Positions 51,014-62,156 are shown, counted from the first letter of the stretch. The stretch is 64,000 nucleotides of DNA from Microtetraspora niveoalba (GCF_001570405.1 NZ_BBYM01000008.1:185968-249967), one strand, 5' to 3'. Notes: a model not told the origin generated them from the sequence alone. Made by a program: numbers and translations.

Positions 51014-51664
51014 GTGGACATCATCGTGAAGGGACGGCACACCGGTGTGAGTGACCGGTTCCGCGAGCACGTGACCACGAAGCTGGCCAGAATCGAGCGA
51101 CTGGACAACCGGCTCATCCGGGCGGACGTGGAAGTGTCCAAGGAGCGGAATCCTCGGATGAGCGATCAGCGGGAACGCGTGGAGCTGACCATCCGCTCCC
51201 GGGGCCCGGCGATCCGCGCCGAGGCCGCGGCGGACGATCGTTTCTCGGCGCTGGACATCGCGCTGGGCAAGCTGGAGGCGCGCCTGCGCAAGCTGGCCGA
51301 CCGGCGCAAGATCCATCACGGGAAGAGCTGTCCGCCGTCGGTGGGCGTGCTCACCTCCGGACTGGGCGAGGCCACCCCGGAGGTCACCGAGCCGTCGTCA
51401 CGGGCCGAACCCCGGACCGAGGTCCCGCAGCAGGCCGCGTACGAGGAGCCGATCGTCGCGATCGAGATGGACGGCGAGGGGCCGCTCGTCGTCCGGGAGA
51501 AGTTCCACGAGGCCGACCCCATGACCATCGACCAGGCTCTTCTCGAGATGGAGCTCGTCGGGCACGACTTCTATCTCTTCCGTGACAAGGAGAGCGGGCA
51601 GCCGAGCGTGGTCTACCGCCGCCGCGGCTACAACTACGGCGTGCTCAGGCTGGTCGAGCGATAG
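51014..51664 (+). CDS. hpf: ribosome hibernation promoting factor, long form
   Basis: 216 aa from GTG 51014 (AAGGGGGG upstream). The N-terminal S30AE/YfiA domain has VDIIVKGRHTGVSDRFREHVTTKL, with ELTIRSRGPAIRAEAAADDRFSALDIALGKLEARLRKL cited by FSALDIALGKLEARLRKL. The C-terminal ~60-residue long-form domain has FHEADPMTIDQALLEMELVGHDFYLFRDKES and ends YRRRGYNYGVLRLVE. It binds the 30S subunit in the stationary phase and promotes 100S dimers. The long leader suggests post-transcriptional or stress control. Confidence 0.95.
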   Translation: MDIIVKGRHTGVSDRFREHVTTKLARIERLDNRLIRADVEVSKERNPRMSDQRERVELTIRSRGPAIRAEAAADDRFSALDIALGKLEARLRKLADRRKIHHGKSCPPSVGVLTSGLGEATPEVTEPSSRAEPRTEVPQQAAYEEPIVAIEMDGEGPLVVREKFHEADPMTIDQALLEMELVGHDFYLFRDKESGQPSVVYRRRGYNYGVLRLVER

Positions 51665-51770
51665 GAGCCACCCGTGGATTCCGCGGCACGCGGAATCCAC
51701 GGGCCGGGCCCCTCCCCGCGAACGAAGATCCTCTCTCGCGCCGGAAGCCGTGTAATGATGGCGATCCGGC

Positions 51771-51776
51771 TACCTT
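51771..51776 (+). promoter_or_regulatory. candidate -10 box TACCTT for the NarL-type regulator
   Basis: TACCTT lies 20 bases before GTG 51797; GGAGGAGAA lies between as ribosome-binding site. Transcription would start just before that site. Confidence 0.35.
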
Positions 51777-51796
51777 GACCCCCGCAAGGAGGAGAA

Positions 51797-52477
51797 GTGA
51801 GGGAGCGTAGCGGCGAGCCGATCCGGGTCCTCATCGTGGACGACCACGCGCTGATCCGCCGCAGCCTGGAGCTCGCGCTGGCCGCCGAGGACGACATAGA
51901 GGTGGTCGGCGAGGCGAGCGACGGGCAGGAGGCGGTGGAGCTCGCCGGGCGGTTGCTTCCCGACGTGGTGCTCATGGACGTACGGATGCCCCGGCAGGAC
52001 GGCATCGGGGCGACGAGGAGCATCAAGGAGTCGGTGCCGAGCACGCGGATCATCATGCTGACGGTGAGCGACGAGGAGGAGGACCTCTTCGAGGCCATCA
52101 AGGCGGGCGCCACCGGTTATCTCCTCAAGGACGTCCAGCTCGACGAGGTCCCCGACGCCGTGCGCGGCGTGTACGAGGGCCAGTCGCTCATCAACCCGGC
52201 GATGGCGGCCAAGCTGATCAGCGAGTTCCAGCACATGAGCCGCAAGGAGGCCGAGCGGCCGCCGCAGCTCCCGGTGCCCCGGCTGACCGACCGCGAGATG
52301 GAGGTGCTCCGGCTCGTCGCCAAGGGCATGAACAACCGCGAGATCGCCAAGGACCTGTTCATCTCCGAGAACACCGTCAAGAACCACGTACGCAACATCC
52401 TGGAGAAACTCCAGCTGCACTCCCGGATGGAGGCCGTGGTCTACGCCGTCCGGGAGCGCCTGCTGGAGATCACCTGA
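51797..52477 (+). CDS. NarL/LuxR-family response regulator
   Basis: 226 aa from GTG 51797. Receiver: LIVDDHALIRRSLELAL, phospho-acceptor Asp in PDVVLMDVRMPRQDG, MLTVSDEEED with the Thr switch residue, and YLLKDVQLDE with the Lys. C-terminal LuxR HTH: LTDREMEVLRLVAKGMNNREIAKDLFISENTVKNHVRNIL, cited by LTDREMEVLRLVAKG and ISENTVKNHVRNIL. No kinase gene is adjacent, so it is an orphan here. Its place between hpf and secA is conserved in Streptomyces by recall. Targets are unknown. Confidence 0.93.
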   Translation: MRERSGEPIRVLIVDDHALIRRSLELALAAEDDIEVVGEASDGQEAVELAGRLLPDVVLMDVRMPRQDGIGATRSIKESVPSTRIIMLTVSDEEEDLFEAIKAGATGYLLKDVQLDEVPDAVRGVYEGQSLINPAMAAKLISEFQHMSRKEAERPPQLPVPRLTDREMEVLRLVAKGMNNREIAKDLFISENTVKNHVRNILEKLQLHSRMEAVVYAVRERLLEIT

Positions 52478-52484
52478 CGGAGTG

Positions 52485-53738
52485 TCAGGCGGAGCCGTCC
52501 CCCGGCTCCGCCTGAGCGGCGAGCGCGGCGCGGAGCGGGCCCTCGTGCTCCGCCGAGGTGACGCGCTCGACCCGGACGCTCGTGCAGCCGACCCAGCTCG
52601 CGGCCTCCCACAGCGCGGCCCGCACCGCCTCGACGGCCGCGGCCCGGCTGCCGCCCGGCTCGAATCCGACCTGCCGGGCGACGAGGACCGACCCCTCCCG
52701 CGCCGGGTCCACCCGGCCGACGATGCGCCCGCCGGCCAGCACCGGCATCGCGAAGTATCCGTGCACGCGCTTGTGCTTCGGGACGTACGCCTCCAGGCGG
52801 TGGCTCAGCCCGAAGACGCGCTCGGCCCGCGCCCGCTCCCAGATGAGCGAGTCGAAGGGGGACAGGAGCGTCGTGCGGTGCCGCCCGCGCGGCTCGCCCT
52901 CCAGGGCGGCCGGGTCGGCCCAGGCGTCGCCCGCGCCGCCGTTCCGGGACCGCGCCGACGGCCAGCCGGACACGCGCACCGGCACCAGGCCCGCCGCCCC
53001 ACTGGCCAGGGCGTCGTCCAGGAGGGACGCGTACCTGCCCTTGACCCGGGTGAAGTCGACGAGGTCGGCCCGCGTCGCCACGCCGAGCGAACGGCCCGCG
53101 ATCGCGGTGAGCGCGGCCACGCCCTCCGCGTCCGGTACGTCGCGGCCGAGGAGCTCTCCGGGGACGGCCCGCTCGGCCAGGTCGTAGACGCGCCGCCAGC
53201 CGACCCGACGGGTGCACACCACCTCGCCGATGTCCAGCAGGTACTCGATGGAGATCTTGGCGTCGGACCAGTCCCACCACTCGCCCGCCTGCGTCGTGCC
53301 GGAGGCGCGCCGATCAACCCGGGCGCCGCCGATGTCGGTCGTGGTGATGGGGCCGTCCTGCCGCACCTGCTCGAGGATCTTGTCCACGGTGGGCGGCACC
53401 TCGTGCCAGCGGTATCGCCGATCGCGGTAGGCGCGACGGCGGAACGCGTACAGGGGCCAGTGTTCGAGGGGAAGGATGCAGGCCGCGTGACACCAGTACT
53501 CGAAGGTGCTCGCCGGATCGTGCCAGTACGCCCGCTCGGCCTCGGCCCGGCCGATGGCGCCGAGCCGGGCGTACGCGACGAGTTCATGAGAACGTGCGAG
53601 CACCGAGATGGTGTCGAGTTGTACCGCGCCCACGCGCCGGAGCATGCCGCGCACTCCGCCACTCCGGAAGCGGGCGCCGAGGAAACCCTGGGCCCGGAGG
53701 ATGATCCTGCGGGCCTCGTCTGCTGTCAGGTCCGTCAC
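52485..53738 (-). CDS. winged-helix DNA glycosylase, YcaQ type
   Basis: 417 aa. The HTH_42/AlkZ-YcaQ family is evident: RRIILRAQGFLG, then RRVGAVQLDTISVLARSHELVAYARLG, carrying the catalytic Q-x-D signature (Gln-Leu-Asp) that distinguishes YcaQ interstrand-crosslink glycosylases from the Q-x-Q AlkZ enzymes. It continues with the winged-helix tandem and LLSPFDSLIWERARAERVFG, EAYVPKHKRVHGYFAMPVL and GRIVGRVDPAREG, typical of the family. Likely unhooks crosslinks or excises alkylated bases. Convergent with the NarL-type gene (8 bases apart). Confidence 0.88.
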   Translation of the reverse strand: MTDLTADEARRIILRAQGFLGARFRSGGVRGMLRRVGAVQLDTISVLARSHELVAYARLGAIGRAEAERAYWHDPASTFEYWCHAACILPLEHWPLYAFRRRAYRDRRYRWHEVPPTVDKILEQVRQDGPITTTDIGGARVDRRASGTTQAGEWWDWSDAKISIEYLLDIGEVVCTRRVGWRRVYDLAERAVPGELLGRDVPDAEGVAALTAIAGRSLGVATRADLVDFTRVKGRYASLLDDALASGAAGLVPVRVSGWPSARSRNGGAGDAWADPAALEGEPRGRHRTTLLSPFDSLIWERARAERVFGLSHRLEAYVPKHKRVHGYFAMPVLAGGRIVGRVDPAREGSVLVARQVGFEPGGSRAAAVEAVRAALWEAASWVGCTSVRVERVTSAEHEGPLRAALAAQAEPGDGSA

Positions 53739-53797
53739 AGCGGCTGATGCTAGACGCTGTGACCGACAAAACGCTTACGACGGTGTGCAGGGCTGGA

Positions 53798-54076
53798 TCA
53801 GTGGTGGGTCGTCAGCTCGTGGTGTTCGAACGGCGACCGGTGCTCCCGCTCAGGCATCACCCGCGGGGCGTCGATGATCACGTCGGAGAAGATGTCGACG
53901 AGAAGGGCGACCACACCGCCGATCGCGCAGAGACCCGCGCCGACCCAGAATGTGATCCAGCTCGGCCCGAGAGTCAGGCCGACACCGCCGACGGTGAAGC
54001 CGGCGAGAATGATGACGACGGCGAGCCATGACTTGGGGCTTCCGCCATGACTGCCCTGATGTGCGCTTTCTGCCAT
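53798..54076 (-). CDS. small HGxxPxxW-type membrane protein
   Basis: 92 aa from ATG 54076. A short His-rich N-terminus with HGGSPKSW (the H-G-x-x-P-x-x-W motif of this actinobacterial family) leads into two TM helices ([20 protein letters not shown] and [20 protein letters not shown]). The C-terminal tail is His/Glu-rich ([19 protein letters not shown]). The His-rich ends could bind metal, which is inference only. Divergent from secA. The function is unknown. Confidence 0.78.
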   Translation of the reverse strand: MAESAHQGSHGGSPKSWLAVVIILAGFTVGGVGLTLGPSWITFWVGAGLCAIGGVVALLVDIFSDVIIDAPRVMPEREHRSPFEHHELTTHH

Positions 54077-54199
54077 ACACCGTTTTCTACCCGATGGCCT
54101 TGTCGGTACGCGAGCCGGGGAACGACTGAGAGGCTTCAGCCGTTGTAATGACGCCGCTCCGTCCTCTCTCCGGTGGCTGTGTCCGGTGATGGAACGGCC

Positions 54200-54205
54200 T
54201 ACGAT
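54200..54205 (+). promoter_or_regulatory. candidate -10 box TACGAT for secA
   Basis: TACGAT would start transcription near 54212, leaving a ~70-base leader with GCGAGGAGC before GTG 54282. A second candidate, TGTAAT at 54144-54149, lies further upstream. Confidence 0.3.
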
Positions 54206-54281
54206 GGCAGCGGGGAAGTATGTCTCGTCCTCACACTCCGGTGGATCCGCCGGGGTAGACCTGCGAGGAGCTTTACTAAAA

Positions 54282-57098
<2,817 letters not shown>

Positions 57099-57108
57099 CC
57101 GCGCCTGA

Positions 57109-57149
57109 GGGGAGGCCCCCGCCGGGAGACGGCGGGGGCCTCCCCTTTT
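57109..57149 (+). terminator. strong intrinsic terminator of secA
   Basis: Perfect 16-bp stem (arms 57109-57124 and 57130-57145, core GGGGAGGCCCCCGCCG), 5-base loop GGAGA, then TTTT. The most classical terminator of the window. Confidence 0.9.
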
Positions 57150-57206
57150 CGCGCCCGGCGACCGCTGTCCGTCCCGCCGGGCGCCCCCTGTCGCCCGTAC
57201 GCGGCC

Positions 57207-57680
57207 TCACGCGGTCTCGAAGTCGGTGACCAGCCACTGGACGCCGCGGCGCTCCAGACGCAGGGCCAGGGCGTGGCTACGCGGCCCGCAGTGGATGAGC
57301 AGGCACATCTCCAGCACCCCGTCGTCCGGCCGCTGGATGTGCGGGGCGCCCACCATCGGCGGGCGCGGGGCGTCGATCATCTTCCCCGCCCGGATCAGCT
57401 CGCCGTACGCGCGCTCGCTGAGCCGGTCCTGCACGGTGGCGGGCGGGCGGCGTCCGCAGAGGATCTCGGCCATGGCCCGGCCGAGCCCGCGCAGCCGCCG
57501 CTCGTCGGGAACGGCGCCGGACAGATCGTGGACGAGCGGCCCGCCGCCCCGGGCCAGCGCGAGCGAGCCGTACGTCCGGGGCGGCTCGTCCACGGCGGCG
57601 GACACCTCGTACGCGGGATCGGCGGCGGGAACGGGCAGGAGGCGCGGCAGGCGGATCGGGCACGGTGTCGGTTCGGGCAT
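57207..57680 (-). CDS. Rv3235-family protein
   Basis: 157 aa. It has a Pro-rich N-terminal third (CPIRLPRLLPVPAADPAYE), then LRGLGRAMAEILCGRRPPATVQDRLSERAYGELI and IQRPDDGVLEMCLLIHCGPRSHALALRLERRGVQW, cited by RRPPATVQDRLSERAY and SHALALRLERRGVQW; these correspond to the Rv3235 family next to secA in many actinobacteria. No catalytic motif was seen. Divergent promoters or mapped partners are not evident; the secA terminator separates it from the preceding operon. The function is unknown. Confidence 0.8.
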   Translation of the reverse strand: MPEPTPCPIRLPRLLPVPAADPAYEVSAAVDEPPRTYGSLALARGGGPLVHDLSGAVPDERRLRGLGRAMAEILCGRRPPATVQDRLSERAYGELIRAGKMIDAPRPPMVGAPHIQRPDDGVLEMCLLIHCGPRSHALALRLERRGVQWLVTDFETA

Positions 57681-57879
57681 CGGAACTCCCCGGTTCGTCG
57701 GCGGAAGTGACGACTACTAGAGATTCCGGCCCGGCGCGTTGATACGAAGGCCGCCAACTTTCCGGTGCGCGGGGTGGCGATGTGACGCTTTGCGCGCGAC
57801 ATCCCCCCGGTGGGGCACGCGGTTGGAGCGGTGCCCGCCCGGATACGGCCCCCGCCGGGCGGTGTTTCGGCTGGCCGGA

Positions 57880-59250
57880 TCAGGGGCGCGGGCGGACCGG
57901 CTCCGCGCTCTCGCCGGAGTCGACGTCCGGCTCGGGTTCGCGGCCCGGGGTCATGAAGTTCAGCTTCTTGATCAGGAAGCTGAAGACAACGTAGTAGATC
58001 ACCGCGTAGACGACACCGATGCCCATGACCAGCCAGAACTGGTGGGTGTTGCTCTTGCTGATGTTGAGCAGCGCGTCGGTGGCGCCGGCGGAGAACCCGA
58101 ACCCGAGACGGCCCCCCAGCCACGCGGTGAGCGCCATGGAGATGCCGGTGAGCACGGCGTGGACCACGAACAGCAGCGGGGCGACGAAGATGAACGCGAA
58201 CTCGATCGGCTCGGTGATGCCGGTGACGAACGAGACCAGCGCGGCGGAGATCATGATGCCGCCGACGGCCGAGCGCCGGTGCGCCGGCGCGGCGCGCCAG
58301 ATCGCCACCGCGGCCGCCGGCAGCCCGAACATCATGACCGGGAAGAAGCCGGTCATGAACGAGCCGAAGCCGTCCGCGCCCTGCAGGTAGCAGGTCAGGT
58401 CGCCGGTGAACTGCGCCCCGGCGGCGTTCGTGCAGCCCGGGAGCTGGAACCACACGATCGAGTTGATGATGTGGTGCAGGCCGAGCGGGATGAGCAGCCG
58501 GTTGGCCAGGCCGTACAGGCCGGCGCCGATCGCGCTGTTGTCGGCGAGGAGCGTGCCGAAGGCGTTGATCCACTCGCCGACCGGCGCCCAGACCAGGCCG
58601 AAGACGACGCCGAGCACGACCCCGGCCAGGGCCGTCGCGATCGGGACGAACCGCCGGCCGCCGAAGAAGGCGAGCCAGGCGGGCAGCTTGATCCGGTAGT
58701 AGCGCTGCCACAGAAGGGCCGCGACGACACCCATGACGATGCCGCCGAGCACCCCGGTCGGGTTGTTCGCCGACCAGTTGATCGTGTCCTGCGCCACGCC
58801 GTCCGGGCCGACCACCGTGTGCGCGACCCGCTCGTGCACCGCGTCCACGGCCGGGGCCAGGAAGAACAGGCCCTTGGTCACCCGGTCGAAGACCAGGTAG
58901 CCGACCAGCGCCGCGACGGCCGTCGAGCCGTCCGAGCGGCGGGCGAAGCCGACCGCGACGCCGACGGCGAACAGCAGCGGCAGCGCGTCGAAGAGCGCGT
59001 CTCCGGCGTTCAGCAGCACGGTGGCGACGTTGGCCACCCACTCGAACCCCGCCACGTCCGCGAGGCCGCCGGGCGCGGGGCCGTTCGACCCCAGCATGTC
59101 GGGCTGGCCGAACCGCTTGAGGATCGCGGCCGCGGGCAGCACGACGATCGGCAGCATCAGGGAACGGCCCAGACGCTGCAGCACGCCCATCACGGCGGAA
59201 CCGGAGGACGGCGTGGCGGGCGATCCCGTCTCGGCCGAGCGTGAACTCAT
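57880..59250 (-). CDS. nagE: PTS EIIC component, N-acetylglucosamine/glucose type
   Basis: 456 aa from ATG 59250 (GGAGGA upstream). About ten TM segments. Hallmarks of the glucose/GlcNAc EIIC family are GRSLMLPIVVLPAAAILKRFG at the start, LGLHHIINSIVWFQLPGC, FFPVMMFGLPAAAVAIW, SFVTGITEPIEFAFIFVAPLLF (shown by GITEPIEFAFIF) and the closing VIYYVVFSFLIKKLNFMTPGRE. EIIB and EIIA are separate genes on the other strand. It follows dasR by 41 bases, so the regulator and the permease form one operon. GlcNAc is favoured as substrate by the DasR context. Confidence 0.92.
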   Translation of the reverse strand: MSSRSAETGSPATPSSGSAVMGVLQRLGRSLMLPIVVLPAAAILKRFGQPDMLGSNGPAPGGLADVAGFEWVANVATVLLNAGDALFDALPLLFAVGVAVGFARRSDGSTAVAALVGYLVFDRVTKGLFFLAPAVDAVHERVAHTVVGPDGVAQDTINWSANNPTGVLGGIVMGVVAALLWQRYYRIKLPAWLAFFGGRRFVPIATALAGVVLGVVFGLVWAPVGEWINAFGTLLADNSAIGAGLYGLANRLLIPLGLHHIINSIVWFQLPGCTNAAGAQFTGDLTCYLQGADGFGSFMTGFFPVMMFGLPAAAVAIWRAAPAHRRSAVGGIMISAALVSFVTGITEPIEFAFIFVAPLLFVVHAVLTGISMALTAWLGGRLGFGFSAGATDALLNISKSNTHQFWLVMGIGVVYAVIYYVVFSFLIKKLNFMTPGREPEPDVDSGESAEPVRPRP

Positions 59251-59291
59251 CGGTGTTCCTCCAGGGCTGGGGTTCGGGAGGATCGCGGTCG

Positions 59292-60032
59292 CTACGGACG
59301 CCGGACGGGGATCTCGAGAAGCGTTCTCAACTGGTAACGGTCGGCCCGGTAGGTGGAGACGCCCAGCTCGGCGCACATCCCACCGGCGAAGGACCGCCTC
59401 GCGAGCAGTAGCACCGCCCCGCCCCGGGGCAGCTTGAGCAGGTCGGCGTCGCCCGGGTCGGCGATGCCGCCGTCGATCGTGAGCTCGCCCGCGTCGAGCA
59501 CCAGGCCGTACCGCGACTCCAGCAGCGCGTACAGCGAGCGCCCCGACAGGTCGTAGGAGTCGAGGTCCGGCGCGAGGGCGACGGGGATGTGGGCGCGCTC
59601 GATGGCGAGCGGCTCCCCGTCGGCGGTGCGGAGCCGCTCGATGAAGTGGACGGCGTCGCCGGGCTGGATGCCGAGCTCGCGCGCGAGGTGGGCGCTCGCC
59701 CGGACGATGCGGCGGTCCAGGTCGCGCGAGCCGGGCGTGAGGCCGCGGGCCCGCATGTCGTCGCTGAACGACGTGAGCTGCAGGGCCAGCTCGATCTTCG
59801 GGCGGGCGACGAACGTGCCCTTGCCCGGCACGCGGTGCAGGCGGCCCTCGGACACCAGATGGTCGACCGCCTGGCGTACCGTCATGCGGGAGAGGCCGAA
59901 ACGCTGGCACAGCTCGCGCTCGGAAGGGATCGCCGCTCCGATCGGCAGTTCGTCGTTCTCGATGAGATCGAGAAGGATCTCCCGGAGCTGGAAATACTTG
60001 GGCACCGGGCTGTCCGGATCGATCTGAGCCAC
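59292..60032 (-). CDS. dasR: GntR/HutC-family regulator DasR
   Basis: 246 aa from GTG 60032, chosen for GGGAGGGATCA just upstream. The N-terminal winged helix includes VPKYFQLREILLDLIENDELP, SERELCQRFGLSRMTVRQAVDHLVSEGRLHRVPGKGTFVARPK (cited by FGLSRMTVRQAVDHLV). The UTRA effector domain has TSFSDDMRARGLTPGSRDL, ERLRTADGEPLAIERAHIP and YGLVLDAGELTIDGG. It matches DasR, which binds glucosamine-6-P and represses GlcNAc/chitin genes in streptomycetes. Divergent from the SIS-EIIB-EIIA-HPr-EI operon with a double operator in between. Confidence 0.92.
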   Translation of the reverse strand: MAQIDPDSPVPKYFQLREILLDLIENDELPIGAAIPSERELCQRFGLSRMTVRQAVDHLVSEGRLHRVPGKGTFVARPKIELALQLTSFSDDMRARGLTPGSRDLDRRIVRASAHLARELGIQPGDAVHFIERLRTADGEPLAIERAHIPVALAPDLDSYDLSGRSLYALLESRYGLVLDAGELTIDGGIADPGDADLLKLPRGGAVLLLARRSFAGGMCAELGVSTYRADRYQLRTLLEIPVRRP

Positions 60033-60082
60033 TGATCCCTCCCCTCTCGATCTGATCATCTCAGCTGCGTTATGGTTCGTGC

Positions 60083-60104
60083 TGGTCTAGTCCGGACTAG
60101 ACCA
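60083..60104. promoter_or_regulatory. double DasR operator (dre) candidate
   Basis: A perfect 22-bp palindrome of two half-sites TGGTCTAGTCC and GGACTAGACCA. Each half, read with its neighbours, is a 12-base dre-like element (consensus core TGGTCTAGACCA, two mismatches each) at 60083-60094 and 60093-60104, 10 bases apart, one helical turn. It lies between dasR and the divergent PTS operon. Confidence 0.85.
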
Positions 60105-60192
60105 CAGCTTGGAATTGTGTGTCAATGTACGGACCAGAGACGGATCGATAACGGCAAGGTCTCGCCAAGCCGGGATTTGAGGATGGCACCAA

Positions 60193-61227
60193 ATGACGAC
60201 GAAGATGCGCAGCGAGATCTCCGAGCAGCCCGCCGCGCTCCGCGACACGCTTGACGCCCTGCTGCCCCGGGTGGACGAGGTGCGGCGGGTCGCGGGGGAG
60301 ACCCGGCAGGTCCTGTTCGTCGCGCGCGGCACCTCGGACAACGCGGCGGTGTACGGCCGCTATCTGATCGAGGCGCGCGCCGGCCGCATGTGCGCGCTCG
60401 GCGCGCCGTCGATCGCCACCACCTACCGCCGCAGGCTCGACCTGGACGGCGTGCTGGCGGTGGGCCTGTCCCAGTCCGGACGCACGGAGGAGATCGTCGA
60501 GACGCTCGACTGGGCGAAGAGCTGCGGCGCGACGACCGTGGCGGTCACCAACGGCGGCCCCGCCTCGCCGCTGGCCGAGGTCGCCGACCTGGCCCTGTGC
60601 ACCCTGGCCGGCGAGGAGAAGGCGGTCCCGGCCACCAAGACGTACACCACGCAGCTCGCCGCCCTCGCGGTGCTCGCCCTGGGCCTCGGCGCCGACGTGA
60701 ACGCCGACGACCTGCAGCGGGTGCCGGACGCGGTGGAGAAGCTGATCGACGACCCCGGCGACCTGGCCGCCGTTGTCGAGGGGCTCGCCGACAAGCCCGG
60801 CGTGGTCGTCTCCGGCCGGGGGCTCGCCTTCTCCACCGCGCTCGAACTCGCGCTCAAGCTGAAGGAGGCCTGCTACCTGCACGCCATGGGCCTGTCGTAC
60901 GCGGACCTGCTGCACGGGCCGATCGCGGTCGTGGACGAGGACACCCCGGCCATCCTGGTCGCGGCCGGAGAGGGGCCGACGCTGCCCGGCACGGTCGCGC
61001 TGGCCGAGCGGGTCACCGGCGCGGGCGCCTCCGCGTTCGGCGTCGGCGGCGGGGCGGCGCTCGCGGGGGCGGCCACCGCCGCGCTGAACGGCCCCGATCT
61101 GCCCGAATGGGTGGCGCCGATGGGCCTCATCGTCCCCGGTCAGCTCCTCACCGAGGCGCTCGCCCGCCGGCTCGGCATCGACCCGGACTCCCCGCGGGGC
61201 CTGAACAAGGTCACGCAGACCGATTAG
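60193..61227 (+). CDS. SIS-domain glucosamine-6-P deaminase (GlmS-like / NagB-II)
   Basis: 344 aa from ATG 60193. Two SIS domains with the isomerase signatures of the GlmS C-terminal half: LFVARGTSDNAAVYGRYLIE, VGLSQSGRTEEIVETLDWAK, GGEEKAVPATK-like AGEEKAVPATKTYTTQLAAL, GRGLAFSTALELALKLKEAC and YADLLHGPIAVVDEDTPA. The glutaminase domain is absent, as in NagB-II/AgaS deaminases. It would convert glucosamine-6-P into fructose-6-P and ammonia, the last step of PTS-imported GlcNAc use. Followed by EIIB after 34 bases. Confidence 0.87.
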   Translation: MTTKMRSEISEQPAALRDTLDALLPRVDEVRRVAGETRQVLFVARGTSDNAAVYGRYLIEARAGRMCALGAPSIATTYRRRLDLDGVLAVGLSQSGRTEEIVETLDWAKSCGATTVAVTNGGPASPLAEVADLALCTLAGEEKAVPATKTYTTQLAALAVLALGLGADVNADDLQRVPDAVEKLIDDPGDLAAVVEGLADKPGVVVSGRGLAFSTALELALKLKEACYLHAMGLSYADLLHGPIAVVDEDTPAILVAAGEGPTLPGTVALAERVTGAGASAFGVGGGAALAGAATAALNGPDLPEWVAPMGLIVPGQLLTEALARRLGIDPDSPRGLNKVTQTD

Positions 61228-61261
61228 CCTGCGCACAGCACGCATATCGAGGAGGACCGAC

Positions 61262-61498
61262 ATGGCGGCAGATGTCCGGGCGATCATCGCTGCGCTCGGC
61301 GGCGTGGACAACGTCATCGAGATCGAGCCGTGCATCACGCGGCTGCGGACGGAGGTGTACGACGCCTCCAAGGTCGACCAGGGTGCCCTCAGGGCGGCGG
61401 GTGTCCACGGCGTGATGCTGGCGGGCAACGTCGTACAGGTCGTCGTGGGCCCCGACGCCGACACGATCGCCAGCGACATCGAGGAGATCATGGGCTGA
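61262..61498 (+). CDS. PTS EIIB component (glucose/GlcNAc type)
   Basis: 78 aa from ATG 61262 (GAGGAGGACCGAC upstream). IIALGGVDNVIEIEPCITRLR-type sequence (cited by NVIEIEPCITRLR) carries the phosphorylated Cys24; the fold continues AAGVHGVMLAGNVVQVVVGPDA. Phosphate passes from EIIA through Cys24 to the sugar in EIIC. A free-standing EIIB, as in the split GlcNAc PTS of actinomycetes. Confidence 0.93.
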   Translation: MAADVRAIIAALGGVDNVIEIEPCITRLRTEVYDASKVDQGALRAAGVHGVMLAGNVVQVVVGPDADTIASDIEEIMG

Positions 61499-61530
61499 CG
61501 CCGGGGCCGGGCCGGACAGGAGGGGGCGTC

Positions 61531-61977
61531 GTGACGACGGTTCTCGCCCCGGTGGCGGGGACGGCGATCGGTCTGGCGGCCGTGCCTGACCCGGTCTTCT
61601 CCCAGGCCATGGTCGGGCCGGGATCGGCGATCGATCCCCAGCGCGAGCCCGGCCAGGCCGTCGCCCCGATCAGCGGGACGATCGTCAAGCTGCGCGCGCA
61701 CGCCTACATCGTCATGGGGGACGACGGCAGGGGCGTGCTCGTGCACCTCGGCATCGACACCGTCCAGCTCAAAGGGGAGGGTTTCCGGCCGCTCGCCGCC
61801 GAGGGGGACCGGGTCGACGCCGGCCAGCCGGTGCTCTTCTGGAACCCGGCCGCGGTCGAGGCGGGCGGGCGGTCGCCGATCTGTCCGGTGGTCGCCCTGG
61901 ACGCGGCGGCCGGCGCGGTCAACGGGGAGGTCAGAGGCGGCGTCGGCGCGGGCGACGAGCTGTTCCAATGGTCCTGA
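61531..61977 (+). CDS. crr: PTS EIIA component (Crr type)
   Basis: 148 aa from GTG 61531 (GGAGGGGGCGTC upstream). PVAGTAIGLAAVPDPVFSQAMVGPG-type opening (cited by VPDPVFSQAMVGPG), the two active-site His spaced 15 residues apart, in LRAHAYIVM (His57) and VLVHLGIDTVQLKGEGF (His72), and DRVDAGQPVLFWN. This is the glucose-type EIIA/Crr fold. It accepts phosphate from HPr and passes it to EIIB. Downstream of EIIB by 32 bases. Confidence 0.94.
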   Translation: MTTVLAPVAGTAIGLAAVPDPVFSQAMVGPGSAIDPQREPGQAVAPISGTIVKLRAHAYIVMGDDGRGVLVHLGIDTVQLKGEGFRPLAAEGDRVDAGQPVLFWNPAAVEAGGRSPICPVVALDAAAGAVNGEVRGGVGAGDELFQWS

Positions 61978-62156
61978 ACACAGCCGTCGGCGCGGGGGTC
62001 GTGAACGGCCGGTTCGCCGGGTAATTGAGTGCCGACGGGGGACCCGGGTGGTGGCGGAGCGCCGGCACCGAGCAGAATCCGCGTGGGAGAACCCCGACGA
62101 TCCGGGGGAATCCGAGAGAAGACACCCGGGAAACCCCCGGCAGAAGAGGAGGAACC
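61978..62156 (+). promoter_or_regulatory. structured spacer before ptsH
   Basis: 179 bases with at least two hairpins. At 62047-62069, GGTG-GT-GGCG pairs with CGCC-GG-CACC around GAG. At 62102-62140, CCGGGGG pairs with CCCCCGG around a 25-base loop, ending just before the ribosome-binding site (AGAAGAGGAGGAACC). It may hold an internal promoter (GGTAAT near 62020) or a translational control element. No riboswitch class was recognised. Confidence 0.35.

Noticed and set aside
50700..51029. 109-codon frame upstream of hpf as a normal protein gene
   Set aside because: Very Arg-rich, with CTA, AGA and TTA codons unlike the neighbours, and it runs into hpf. Treated as leader; kept as a finding because of its leaderless spacing.
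62030..62110. c-di-AMP (ydaO-type) riboswitch before ptsH
   Set aside because: CGGGGGACCC resembles one conserved block, but the other blocks (GCCGAA start, GGGGUGAAUC) are not present in order.
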